Of a DNA stretch of 64,000 nucleotides, positions 19,495-27,855 are shown piece by piece (position 1 is the first letter of the stretch; every line of letters starts with the position of its first letter). A program made the translations under genes and the position numbers. The notes beneath the pieces were generated by a model, which saw nothing but the letters and a program-made list of their open reading frames with translations, was not told the DNA's origin and made no database searches. The DNA comes from Flavivirga abyssicola (GTDB taxonomy: Bacteria; Bacteroidota; Bacteroidia; Flavobacteriales; Flavobacteriaceae), in contig NZ_CP141266.1 of the NCBI RefSeq assembly GCF_030540775.2, forward strand, positions 2,343,001 to 2,407,000, written 5' to 3'.

Positions 19495-19623
19495 TCCAGA
19501 TCAAAATAAAATACGGTAAGTTGTTTAAATTCTTTCACTGAATAAAAATACACAGTATTTTAAATTCAAATATATATTTTCACGTAATCATCTTAAGCAA
19601 GGATGCTTTACTAAAATACTATT

Positions 19624-20583
19624 ATGAAACGAAGAGATTTTGTTGCGAAAACAGTTTACGTAGGTGCTGCATTGTCTTTATTGGGTGTACATGGATGCAA
19701 GAACTCTGATAAAAAAGAAGAATCATCGAATGATGTTACGCCTAATAAACCGGCTTTGTTTTTTAAAATGTCTTTAGCACAGTGGTCTTTGCATCGTGCT
19801 TTGTTTGGGAATAAAATGGATCATCTTGATTTTGCTGCCAAGTCAAGAAGTTTTGGTTTAGAAGGATTAGAATATGTAAATGGCTTTTTTAAAGATAAAG
19901 CCAAAGATATGTCTTATTTAAAAGACATGAACTTGCGGGCTGATTCTGAAGGGCAACAAAATGTGTTGATTATGATTGATGGAGAGGGAGCGCTTGCCAA
20001 TCCAGAGGAAAAAGAACGGTTAAAAGCAATTGAGAATCATTATAAATGGGTTGAAGCGGCTCAATTCCTAGGTTGCCATGCCATTCGAGTTAATTTAGCT
20101 GGAGGTGTAGATAAAAATGAAGCTGTAAAGGCAAGTATAGACTCTTTACATAGGCTTTCTGAGTTTGCAAAAGGTTCGAATATTAGTGTTTTGGTTGAAA
20201 ATCATGGTGGGTTTTCATCGGATGGAAAGTGGATGACTGATGTGTTTTCTCAAATAGAAAATAAAAATTGTGGCACGTTGCCAGATTTTGGAAACTTCTG
20301 CATAGAAAAGAATAAAGATGGTATTTGTATAAACGAATATGATAAGTATCAAGGCATGAAAGAACTACTGCCTTTTGCTAAAGCAGTAAGTGCCAAGTCT
20401 TATAACTTTAATGAAAAAGGCGAAGATTCCGTTATAAATTATCTTAGAATGATGGAAATGGTTAAGGCATCTGGTTATACTGGGTTTGTTGGTATTGAAT
20501 ATGAAGGGGACATCCAGCCAGAAGAAAAAGGTATAGAACTAACCAGAGACTTGCTGATTCATGTTGGAAAACAGCTTTCTTGA
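19624..20583 (+). CDS. Tat/lipoprotein xylose-isomerase-like TIM barrel protein
   Basis: A 319-residue protein. Its N-terminus combines a twin-arginine motif (KRRDFVAK) with a lipobox ending in Cys near residue 25 (GVHGC), so it is probably a Tat-exported lipoprotein. The body is an AP-endonuclease-2/sugar-isomerase-like TIM barrel (WSLHRALFG, LVENHGGFSSD, GFVGIEYEGD). Relatives act as sugar isomerases, epimerases or keto-sugar lyases. An exported form fits work on an oxidised glycoside before uptake. It starts the plus-strand run AraC, TIM barrel, MFS, oxidoreductase. Confidence 0.85.
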   Translation: MKRRDFVAKTVYVGAALSLLGVHGCKNSDKKEESSNDVTPNKPALFFKMSLAQWSLHRALFGNKMDHLDFAAKSRSFGLEGLEYVNGFFKDKAKDMSYLKDMNLRADSEGQQNVLIMIDGEGALANPEEKERLKAIENHYKWVEAAQFLGCHAIRVNLAGGVDKNEAVKASIDSLHRLSEFAKGSNISVLVENHGGFSSDGKWMTDVFSQIENKNCGTLPDFGNFCIEKNKDGICINEYDKYQGMKELLPFAKAVSAKSYNFNEKGEDSVINYLRMMEMVKASGYTGFVGIEYEGDIQPEEKGIELTRDLLIHVGKQLS

Positions 20584-20616
20584 GAAACTAATTAAACTAA
20601 TTAAACTAAATATATA

Positions 20617-21792
20617 ATGGAAAATGTTAATAAAAACAGACTTTTTCTGGCCAGTTGCCTCGCATTAATTACAACAGCCATGACCTTTGCTATTCGTGCA
20701 CGTTTAGAGACTGTATTTGGTCCAGAGGGTGTCGGTCTTACCCTTGAACAAATAGGATATGCCTTTGCACCTGCTTTTTTTGGGTTTACTATAGCGATGA
20801 TCATTGGAGGGCCTTTAGTTGATTTACTTGGTATTAAAAAAATCACCTGGATGGCATTTATTACACATGCTATTGGCATCATTTTAACTATTATGGCAGA
20901 TTCCATGACATCCTTATTTATTGCAACATTGTTTGTTGGTATTGGTAATGGATTTGTTGAAGCGGCTTTAAATCCTTTAGTAGCATCCATGTATCCGGAT
21001 GAAAAAACTAAAATGCTGAACAGGTTTCATGTCTGGTTCCCGGGAGGTATCGTTATTGGAGCACTTTTAGGGTGGCTAACTATGGATGTTATGGGCTTGG
21101 GTTGGCAAGTTATGGTGGGAACTTTATTTATTCCATTAGTAATTTACGGGTTCTTGTTTGTAGGTCAAAAAATTCCAGTTACCGAGCGTGTGCAATTAGG
21201 CGTTAGTAATAAAAAAATGTTTGCCAGTGTTTTAAATCCTTTGTTCCTTTTTATGGTCGCTTGTATGTTTCTTACAGCAGCTTCAGAGCTGGGAACCACG
21301 CAACGTATTGAATCATTGTTAAAAGAATCTGTAGCACAACCGTTATTAGTATTAGCTTTTATAAATGGTATCATGGCTTTGGGTCGATTATTTGCCGGGA
21401 AAGTTGTTCATAAATTAAAACCATCAGGGATGTTATTGTATTCAGCGATATTCACCTTTATAGGGTTGTGGATGCTCACCGTAACAAGTGGTGGGATGAC
21501 TTTTGTTGCAGCTGCTGTTTTTGCCATAGGAATTACTTTTTTCTGGCCAACGATGCTAGGTTTTGTTGCAGAGTATTTGCCAGAGACAGGTGCTTTAGGG
21601 CTTTCTATTATGGGAGGAGCCGGGATGTTCTCTGTGTCGATAGTATTACCTATTATGGGAAGACTTATGGATGGAGAAGGTGGTATTACAGAAGCTTTAA
21701 GAACCATGTCTATTCTACCAGCAATTCTAATTGTAGCATTTTTAGGGTTAAATATTTATATGAAAAAAAGAAATAAAACAGCAGAAGTATAA
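20617..21792 (+). CDS. MFS sugar transporter
   Basis: A 391-residue integral membrane protein with about twelve hydrophobic segments and no signal peptide. The first loop region GGPLVDLLGIKK and the middle loop resemble the major facilitator pattern, with a family similar to fucose-permease/nucleoside-type members in Bacteroidetes. It lies 33 bp after the exported TIM barrel gene and 6 bp before a cytosolic Gfo/Idh/MocA gene, so it probably imports the product (for example a keto-hexose) made in the periplasm. The substrate is inferred. Confidence 0.87.
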   Translation: MENVNKNRLFLASCLALITTAMTFAIRARLETVFGPEGVGLTLEQIGYAFAPAFFGFTIAMIIGGPLVDLLGIKKITWMAFITHAIGIILTIMADSMTSLFIATLFVGIGNGFVEAALNPLVASMYPDEKTKMLNRFHVWFPGGIVIGALLGWLTMDVMGLGWQVMVGTLFIPLVIYGFLFVGQKIPVTERVQLGVSNKKMFASVLNPLFLFMVACMFLTAASELGTTQRIESLLKESVAQPLLVLAFINGIMALGRLFAGKVVHKLKPSGMLLYSAIFTFIGLWMLTVTSGGMTFVAAAVFAIGITFFWPTMLGFVAEYLPETGALGLSIMGGAGMFSVSIVLPIMGRLMDGEGGITEALRTMSILPAILIVAFLGLNIYMKKRNKTAEV

Positions 21793-21798
21793 TTAAAA

Positions 21799-22950
21799 AT
21801 GACAAGAAAATTAAGAATGGGAATGATTGGTGGTGGCACAGGATCATTCATTGGAGATGTACATAGAAAAGCAGCGTCTATTGATGGTATGATAGATTTA
21901 GTATGTGGTGCTTTTAGTAGCAGTGCAGAAAAATCAATCGCATCAGGAAAAGAGTTGTTCCTTCCCGAAAACAGATGTTATGGGAGTTATGAGGAAATGA
22001 TCTTAAAAGAAAAAGAACTCCCTGAAGGAGAACGTATGGATTTTGTGGCTATTGTAACGCCAAATCATATGCACTTTCCACCTGCAAAACTTGCTTTAGA
22101 AAATGGGTTTCATGTGGTTTGTGATAAACCAATGACCTTAACGTTAGATGAAGCGGTTGAATTAGAGAAGATAGTTGCTAAAAGTGGAAAGCTATTTGCG
22201 CTTACCCATAATTACACCGGGCATCCATTAGTAAAACAAGCAAAAGTTATGGTGACTAAAGGAGACTTAGGAAACATTAGAAAAGTACAAGTCCAATATT
22301 TGCAAGGTTGGTTGTCTACAGCAGTAGAGAAGACTGGGCAAAAACAAGCGTCATGGCGAGTAGATCCTAAGCGTTCTGGAATTGGTGGTGCTTTAGGGGA
22401 TATCGGTACACATGCCGAAAATCTGGTCGAATATATTACAGGTTTAAAAATTGATGAACTCGCTGCTGATCTAGGTCGATTTGGAGAAGGTCGAACTTTA
22501 GATGATGATGGTAATTTACTACTTCGTATGGAAAACGGAGCCAAAGGAACCATGTCGATTTCTCAAATTGCTTTAGGCGAAGAAAATAATTTAGCCATCA
22601 GGGTATATGGAGAAAAAGGAAGTATAGAATGGCATCAGGAAAATCCGAATCAATTAATTACACATTGGCTTGATAAACCTGTTAAAATATATACGCCAAA
22701 TGGAAACGACCTGTATCCAGAAGCATTAGATGTATCTAGAATTCCTGCCGGACATCCGGAAGGGTATTTAGAAGCTTTTGCCACTATTTATAAGAATTTT
22801 GCAACACATTTAATGGCTGTATTAAAAGGGGAAACTATCGAAAGACCTGATTACCCAACTGCAAAAGATGGTGTTCGGGGCATGAAGTTTATTTATGCAG
22901 CTGTAGAGAGCGATAAAAACAATTCAACTTGGACAAAATTCGAGAAGTAA
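21799..22950 (+). CDS. cytosolic Gfo/Idh/MocA family oxidoreductase
   Basis: A 383-residue protein without a signal. The N-terminal Rossmann motif is GMIGGGTGSFIGD. CDKPMTL is the EKP-like motif near residue 115, and the segment GGALGDIGTHAEN carries the family's catalytic-region Asp and His. It probably reduces an imported keto-sugar with NAD(P)H, or does the reverse. It starts 6 bp after the MFS stop, so it is in the same transcript. The run was likely continuous with the TIM barrel gene at 24375 before the second insertion sequence split it. Confidence 0.87.
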   Translation: MTRKLRMGMIGGGTGSFIGDVHRKAASIDGMIDLVCGAFSSSAEKSIASGKELFLPENRCYGSYEEMILKEKELPEGERMDFVAIVTPNHMHFPPAKLALENGFHVVCDKPMTLTLDEAVELEKIVAKSGKLFALTHNYTGHPLVKQAKVMVTKGDLGNIRKVQVQYLQGWLSTAVEKTGQKQASWRVDPKRSGIGGALGDIGTHAENLVEYITGLKIDELAADLGRFGEGRTLDDDGNLLLRMENGAKGTMSISQIALGEENNLAIRVYGEKGSIEWHQENPNQLITHWLDKPVKIYTPNGNDLYPEALDVSRIPAGHPEGYLEAFATIYKNFATHLMAVLKGETIERPDYPTAKDGVRGMKFIYAAVESDKNNSTWTKFEK

Positions 22951-22986
22951 TTCTTTGGCTTTTTTGTTGAAGTTTCCATTAAAATT

Positions 22987-23011
22987 GTCATTCCCGAGGC
23001 ATCGGGAATCC
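22987..23011. repeat. GTCATTCCCGAGGC extragenic palindrome
   Basis: The arm ATTCCCGA (22989-22996) and its partner TCGGGAAT (23002-23009) form a short stem with the small loop GGCA between. It is one of the GTCATTCC-type extragenic repeats and lies directly between the oxidoreductase stop and the second insertion sequence. Confidence 0.7.
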
Positions 23012-23056
23012 AAAAAAAGAAATATAAAAATAAGAGACCTGTCAGGTTTTTCAAAA

Positions 23057-24332
23057 CATAAGTGTTCGGAAGAGCAAAGTTCATTGACATATTTTCATAC
23101 ATTAGTTTATTAAATCAAGGTTACATGAGAAAAAAAGTTAGTGTTCACAGCTTATTAAAACTAATAGACAATGATTTTTTAACGTCTTTGGCCTTGGAGA
23201 CGGGTACAAACTATAAATCAAAAAAGTTACAAGGCGAAGTTGTTTTCAAATTATTGCTGATGTCCCTTTTAGACGATAAAAAGATCAGTTTGCGTCTCAT
23301 GGAGAAAACATTTTCCAACAACCTATTCAAGCTTTATTCTGGAATAGAAAAAGGTCAGACCATTAGGCACAGTAGCTTGTCAGAGCGTATTTCCGTTATA
23401 AACTCAGCGTATTTCGAAAGGATACATGCCCATGTTTATGAGCTTTCCGAACAATACTTTGATACAGAACAGGAGCCCTACAATATTCGCCAATTTGATT
23501 CAACAAGCCTGTCCCTTTCTGCCAAACTATTAAAAAAAGGGATGGTCAACGGGCTGAAGAACAAGAAAGGTGAGCATGGCAAGAAACAGATAAAATTCAC
23601 TGTTGGCCTGACCAACAACCTGCCGAGCAATATTCGTTTTTATAACGAACAGAAGCACTTAGCAGAAGACCTGACCTTACGTGAGGCGATTCTTAATGCC
23701 AATATCAAGGGTACAGAGGTAGTCGTTTTTGATAGAGGTTTAAAGAAAAGAACAACGTTTCAAGAATTCAACCAGTTGGACATCTTCTTTGTCACAAGAA
23801 TAAACCCGACAAAGAGTATAAAGGTCATTGAGCAAAATAGGTTGGGAAACAGTATTGAGACCGATACTCTAAATATCTTTAGTGATGAGAGGGTATACTT
23901 GTACCATCAGAACAAATCACTTTTAAAGAAACCCTTCAGGCTTATAAGGTCACATTCAAAGCAGACAAGGGAAGAGTTACTGTTCCTGACTAATATAGAA
24001 GATTTAAATGCGGATGATGTTACCGAGATTTATAAAAGACGTTGGGACATTGAAGTGTTCTTTAAGTTCATAAAGCAGCACTTGCATTTTAAGCATCTTG
24101 TCAACCAAAGTGAAAACGGAATCAAGGTCATGATGTATATGACCATGATTGTTGGGATACTTTTATTGCTTTACAAAAAACTAAACAATGTAAAGAGTTA
24201 TAAAATAGCTAAATACGAATTTACCGAGGAACTAAATATGGAAATAATAAGAGAAATAGTAGTGATTTGCGAGGGAGATCCACGCAAATCTGATATATTT
24301 GATACCTCTTAAAGCTCTTCCGAACACTTATG
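23057..24332 (+). mobile_element. IS4-type insertion sequence, 1,276 bp, intact, with 10-bp target duplication
   Basis: Perfect 19-bp inverted repeats: CATAAGTGTTCGGAAGAGC at 23057-23075 and its complement at 24314-24332. A direct repeat TTTTTCAAAA at 23047-23056 and 24333-24342 is the target-site duplication, so this copy arrived by simple transposition. It landed in the loop of an extragenic palindrome. It differs from the element at 7045-8323 in both ends and transposase. It interrupts the carbohydrate operon between the Gfo/Idh/MocA gene and the TIM barrel gene at 24375, and may cut expression of the downstream part. Confidence 0.93.
23125..24312 (+). CDS. IS4 family transposase
   Basis: From the ATG at 23125 the protein has 395 residues. 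A GTG at 23062 in the same frame lies inside the inverted repeat and is unlikely to be the start. The DDE residues are probably Asp in RQFDSTSLSL, Asp in VVFDRGLKKR and Glu in the signature RRWDIEVFFKFIKQ. The frame is complete and ends two bases before the right inverted repeat. Confidence 0.92.
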   Translation: MRKKVSVHSLLKLIDNDFLTSLALETGTNYKSKKLQGEVVFKLLLMSLLDDKKISLRLMEKTFSNNLFKLYSGIEKGQTIRHSSLSERISVINSAYFERIHAHVYELSEQYFDTEQEPYNIRQFDSTSLSLSAKLLKKGMVNGLKNKKGEHGKKQIKFTVGLTNNLPSNIRFYNEQKHLAEDLTLREAILNANIKGTEVVVFDRGLKKRTTFQEFNQLDIFFVTRINPTKSIKVIEQNRLGNSIETDTLNIFSDERVYLYHQNKSLLKKPFRLIRSHSKQTREELLFLTNIEDLNADDVTEIYKRRWDIEVFFKFIKQHLHFKHLVNQSENGIKVMMYMTMIVGILLLLYKKLNNVKSYKIAKYEFTEELNMEIIREIVVICEGDPRKSDIFDTS

Positions 24333-24374
24333 TTTTTCAAAACCTGACAGGTCTTAAGGACTAAGAGTAATATT

Positions 24375-25427
24375 ATGAAAACAATAAAAGGACCTGCCGT
24401 TTTTTTAGCACAATTTGCAGGAAGTGAAGCCCCGTTTAATTCTCTGGATGGGATGTGTAAATGGGCAGCAGATTTAGGATATAAAGGTATTCAAATTCCA
24501 ACTTGGGAATCGAGTTTGATTGATGTGGAAAAAGCAGCAGAAAGTCAGACGTATTGCGATGAATTAAAAGGCAAAGTGGCGTCTTATGGGTTAGAAATCA
24601 CAGAATTATCTACGCATTTACAAGGACAACTAGTCGCAGTAAATCCTGCTTATGACACGATGTTTGATGATTTTGCACCAGCAGAAGTTAGAAAAAACCC
24701 AAAAGCCAGAACGGAGTGGGCCATTGATTTTATGAAAAAATCGGGGACAGCAAGTGGAAGGCTAGGATTAAAAGCCCATGCGACTTTTTCGGGAGCATTA
24801 ATGTGGCATACCGTGTATCCATGGCCGCAACGTCCTAATGGATTGGTCGATATGGGATTCAAAGAATTGGCTAAAAGATGGTTGCCTATTTTAAATCATT
24901 TTGATGAGCATGGTGTTGATGTGTGTTACGAAATTCATCCGGGTGAAGATTTACATGATGGTATTTCGTATGAACGGTTTTTAGAAGCCACAGGGAATCA
25001 CAAACGCGCTAATATCTTATACGATCCAAGTCATTATGTATTGCAACAATTGGATTATTTAACTTTTATCGATTATTATCATGAGCGTATTAAGGCGTTT
25101 CATGTAAAAGATGCGGAATTTAACCCTACTGGGAAACAAGGGGTTTATGGTGGTTATGCCGATTGGAAAGATCGTGCAGGACGGTTTAGATCGCTTGGTG
25201 ACGGGCAAGTAGATTTTAAAGGCATATTTTCAAAACTGACTAAGTATGCATGTGATGTTTGGGCCGTTATGGAGTGGGAATGTTGTATAAAATCTTCTGA
25301 GCAAGGTGCGAGAGAAGGTGCGCCTTTTATTCAAGAACATATTATTGAAGCAGCAGAGCGTAGTTTTGATGATTTTGCTGGTGGTGAGGTTGACGAAGAA
25401 CAGTTGAAAAATATATTAGGACTGTGA
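24375..25427 (+). CDS. cytosolic sugar phosphate isomerase/epimerase (xylose-isomerase-like TIM barrel)
   Basis: A 350-residue protein with no signal peptide. Metal-ligand-like segments of the AP-endonuclease-2 family are visible: CYEIHPGEDLHDG, LYDPSHY, KAFHVKDAEF and VMEWECC. Such enzymes isomerise or epimerise sugars, or cleave keto-sugars, using a divalent metal. It lies just beyond the second insertion sequence and probably belonged to the MFS/oxidoreductase operon. The exact reaction is not deducible from sequence alone. Confidence 0.87.
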   Translation: MKTIKGPAVFLAQFAGSEAPFNSLDGMCKWAADLGYKGIQIPTWESSLIDVEKAAESQTYCDELKGKVASYGLEITELSTHLQGQLVAVNPAYDTMFDDFAPAEVRKNPKARTEWAIDFMKKSGTASGRLGLKAHATFSGALMWHTVYPWPQRPNGLVDMGFKELAKRWLPILNHFDEHGVDVCYEIHPGEDLHDGISYERFLEATGNHKRANILYDPSHYVLQQLDYLTFIDYYHERIKAFHVKDAEFNPTGKQGVYGGYADWKDRAGRFRSLGDGQVDFKGIFSKLTKYACDVWAVMEWECCIKSSEQGAREGAPFIQEHIIEAAERSFDDFAGGEVDEEQLKNILGL

Positions 25428-25512
25428 TCTGAATGATGATTTAATAAAAATAATAAGAAGTTTGATTCAAAAGATGCTAATTTCAGGTGTAAATCTAATA
25501 ATAGTATAGCGT

Positions 25513-25601
25513 GTCACCTTGAGCGCAGTCGAAAGGTCTTTAAAAACTACAAGGTTAAAATAGTACTTCCTGCGCTCAGCATAAACTAAAGTCGAAGTCT
25601 T
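25513..25601. repeat. GTCACCTTGAGCGCAGTCGAA extragenic repeat
   Basis: The left part, which begins GTCACCTTGAGCGCAG, pairs with a later TGCGCTCAGCATAAACTAAAG segment as a long imperfect inverted repeat between two genes. The same family occurs near 57334-57407. It is not coding. Confidence 0.6.
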
Positions 25602-25621
25602 AAACTTAAAACTTATAAATT

Positions 25622-26428
25622 TTGAATATAAAAAAAACAGTTTTAATTGCCCTGGCAGGAGTCTGTGTTATTGCATGTGTTGATAATAAGGAAAATAAAA
25701 CGCCAGTAGAAACAAAAGAGAACGTAGAAGTTCAAAAAGAGCCAACAGATCCTAAAGATACAGAGTTTTATGAGCCTGTACCGCCTACAGTAAACCCTAC
25801 AGGACAAGATGGCGTACCAAGCGATGCTATTGTATTATTCGATGGTAAAAGTTTGGACAATTGGGTACATACAAAAGATGGAAGTCCTGCGCAATGGATT
25901 TTGAATGATGATGGTTCTATGACGGTTAAAGATAAATCTGGAGATATTCAAACAAAACAAAAATTCGGTAGTATACAACTACATATAGAATGGCAATCTT
26001 CACCAGAAAAAAGAGCAAGCGGTCAAAACAGAAGTAACAGCGGTGTTTTTCTTCAAGAACGTTACGAAGTACAGGTTTTAGATAATAATGATAATGACAC
26101 TTATGTTAACGGACAGGTAGGAGCTATTTACAAGCAATCTATTCCTTTAGCAAAAGCTTCTGTGCCAACAGGCGAATGGAATACCTACGATATTATTTAT
26201 CATGCTCCAGAATTCAATCCTGAAGGAGAAAAAACAAAGTCAGCAACCATTACTGTGTTACACAATGGTATTTTAATTCAAGATCATTATGAAATAAAAG
26301 GGACTACACCATATATAGGTTGGCCTAAAAATAACCCACATGGTAAAGGCGCATTAAGGCTTCAGGATCATGGTGATAATAGTGGTGTGAGTTATCGAAA
26401 TATTTGGGTTAGGGAGTTGTTGGATTAA
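25622..26428 (+). CDS. DUF1080 lipoprotein (3-keto-glycoside hydrolase/lyase type)
   Basis: A 268-residue protein read from a TTG start at 25622; no ATG lies near enough to keep the signal peptide, so TTG is the likely true start. The signal ends at a lipobox with Cys near residue 19 (VCVIAC). A DUF1080 domain begins near residue 67 (IVLFDGKSLDNW), contains SNSGVFLQERYE and ends YRNIWVRELL. It is probably anchored on the outer membrane. It closes the plus-strand carbohydrate run and is the third DUF1080 gene of the locus. Confidence 0.87.
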   Translation: MNIKKTVLIALAGVCVIACVDNKENKTPVETKENVEVQKEPTDPKDTEFYEPVPPTVNPTGQDGVPSDAIVLFDGKSLDNWVHTKDGSPAQWILNDDGSMTVKDKSGDIQTKQKFGSIQLHIEWQSSPEKRASGQNRSNSGVFLQERYEVQVLDNNDNDTYVNGQVGAIYKQSIPLAKASVPTGEWNTYDIIYHAPEFNPEGEKTKSATITVLHNGILIQDHYEIKGTTPYIGWPKNNPHGKGALRLQDHGDNSGVSYRNIWVRELLD

Positions 26429-26543
26429 TTCTTTAGTGTTAGAAGGTATATTTAAGGTTGATTTTATTATCTGGTTAAAGGTTAAAATCCTGCAATTTCA
26501 TTGCAGTTACTTTAGTTTCTATAAACTTTTTTGAGTGCTGATT

Positions 26544-26622
26544 GTCATTTCGAACACAGAGAGAAATCTCATCACAAATTCCAAAATAATGAGATTCCTC
26601 TTCGTTCCTCATTCGGAATGAC
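26544..26622. repeat. GTCATTTCGAAC...GGAATGAC extragenic inverted repeat
   Basis: A long imperfect palindrome whose ends are GTCATTTCGAA and TTCGGAATGAC, with GAGAAATCTCAT in the left arm and ATGAGATTCCTC in the right. It is related to the elements at 32861-32942, 36008-36097 and 46399-46486. A 77-codon minus-strand frame across it is only a reading of the repeat. Confidence 0.65.
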
Positions 26623-26723
26623 AAACCTACTCTAAACAAAGAATGGAATTCTTTGTTTAAAACTATAGATTTCAAATCCATAGTGTTTTTAATTTCGAAA
26701 ATATTCATATAAAACTTTCATTT

Positions 26724-27309
26724 TCAAAACTGATTATATTTTGTAATTGATGACTTCTTTAAAACGTCTATTACAGGATTATCTATAATTTCAACTTCAA
26801 TTAAACCTTCGTTATTCAAATAATTGCTCGCACTAGAATACCTATAATAAGATGCTTTTTCTACAATTCCGGCTCGCACAGGGTTTAAATGGATATAGTC
26901 TAACTTAGACCACATAAACTTGTGCAAATATATTTCCTCTGCATGATTTCCATATTGCCAAAATTGATAGTTGGTATTTCTACTATGGGTTTTTGTGGCT
27001 TTTTTAAATCTTTCTAGCATCCATTCTCTTTACTTTCGGGTTCGTTTTTGATTTTTTCTAATATGCTTTTAGCTGTAAATTTTTTTAAATCTTTTATTAA
27101 ATCTGATAGTTTACCATCTTTAGATTGAATGATTAAATGTATATAACATAACCATACAAAAGCATGCCTTTATTTTCTATGCAGAAAACTAAACAATCAA
27201 TAACAATATCTTTATAAGACTTTCGAGTAAAGACATCTATCCAATCTACTACTGTTGCAGTAATAAAATGTATTTTTTTTTGATCTCGTATAATGTAACC
27301 TTCTTTCAA
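26724..27309 (-). pseudogene. broken REP-associated tyrosine transposase (RAYT, IS200-like Y1 family)
   Basis: On the minus strand the N-terminal part reads GYIIRDQKKIHFITATVVDW, then IDVFTRKSYKDIVIDC, a good match to Bacteroidetes RAYT proteins. The normal YVIMSNHxH metal-binding segment is damaged: after LLYGYVIY the frame breaks near 27140 and only IHLI remains in another frame, so the first His of the HUH motif is lost. A second frame break near 27020 leads into the intact C-terminal part (MLERFKKA, then LDYIHLNPVRAGIVEKASYYRYSSA). The gene is therefore dead. No clear ATG is left; a TTG lies at 27309. Confidence 0.85.
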
Positions 27310-27855
27310 ATTTTATACTCTTGGTTGATTGATGTTCCGCTAAGTCGGGAAACTTTGCGGAGCGGATCGAGACTGGTTTTATCACCCAAATTGATGAGGC
27401 GAATTACTTAAAAAAACAAAAGAACTGCCGCGCTATCGCATTGGCTATACTGCAAGGAACATATAAATATTTAAGCATACAATGAAAGAACTATTTACAG
27501 AGATACTTAGGAATTTAAAGGAAATAATTAACACAATAATGAGTGAACTATCATCAATAAAGCTTTGGTCAAGTCCTCGTAAAAAACCATATGCGACCAT
27601 AATGTATCCCACTTGCTCTTGGTGTTGGGAGTTTTCGAATCATATCTAAAAAAATTTGGTCAATTCAGCGTGGTTCAGTTTTTAGAAAACCCTCTCCTTT
27701 TACGGGTTTCCCACAGTAGATTTTTTAGCTTTTCGACAAACTGCACAAATTACCCATTTACAGTGGTAATACTCTCTAATCGTTAGTGTAGGTTTACGGC
27801 TATTATCAAAGTTATGTGGACAAGTAATTAAGTATAATTTTTTTTAAACAAAAAA
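27310..27855. other. gene-poor stretch before the HExxH lipoprotein gene
   Basis: No convincing gene. A plus-strand frame of 55 codons (27482-27649, MKELFTEILRN onward) starts with ATG and could be a small peptide or remnant. An open stretch at about 27333-27485 has no start codon and no recognisable domain. The promoter of the following lipoprotein gene should be near 27780-27855. Confidence 0.35.

Larger units (their letters stand above)
23035..24354. repeat. AGACCTGTCAGGT palindrome split by an insertion sequence
   Basis: The left half is 23035-23056 and the right half 24333-24354. Without the element and one copy of the duplicated TTTTTCAAAA, the two halves make a palindrome almost identical to those at 32622-32654 and 38135-38167. 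The insertion point is in the central loop. Confidence 0.85.

Noticed and set aside
26475-26708. A 77-codon minus-strand open frame
   Set aside because: It runs straight through an extragenic inverted repeat (26544-26622) and its sequence is the reading of that repeat; no start signal or domain is visible.
27333-27485. Possible gene remnant upstream of the HExxH lipoprotein
   Set aside because: The frame is open for about 50 codons but has no start codon and I could not relate it to a family.
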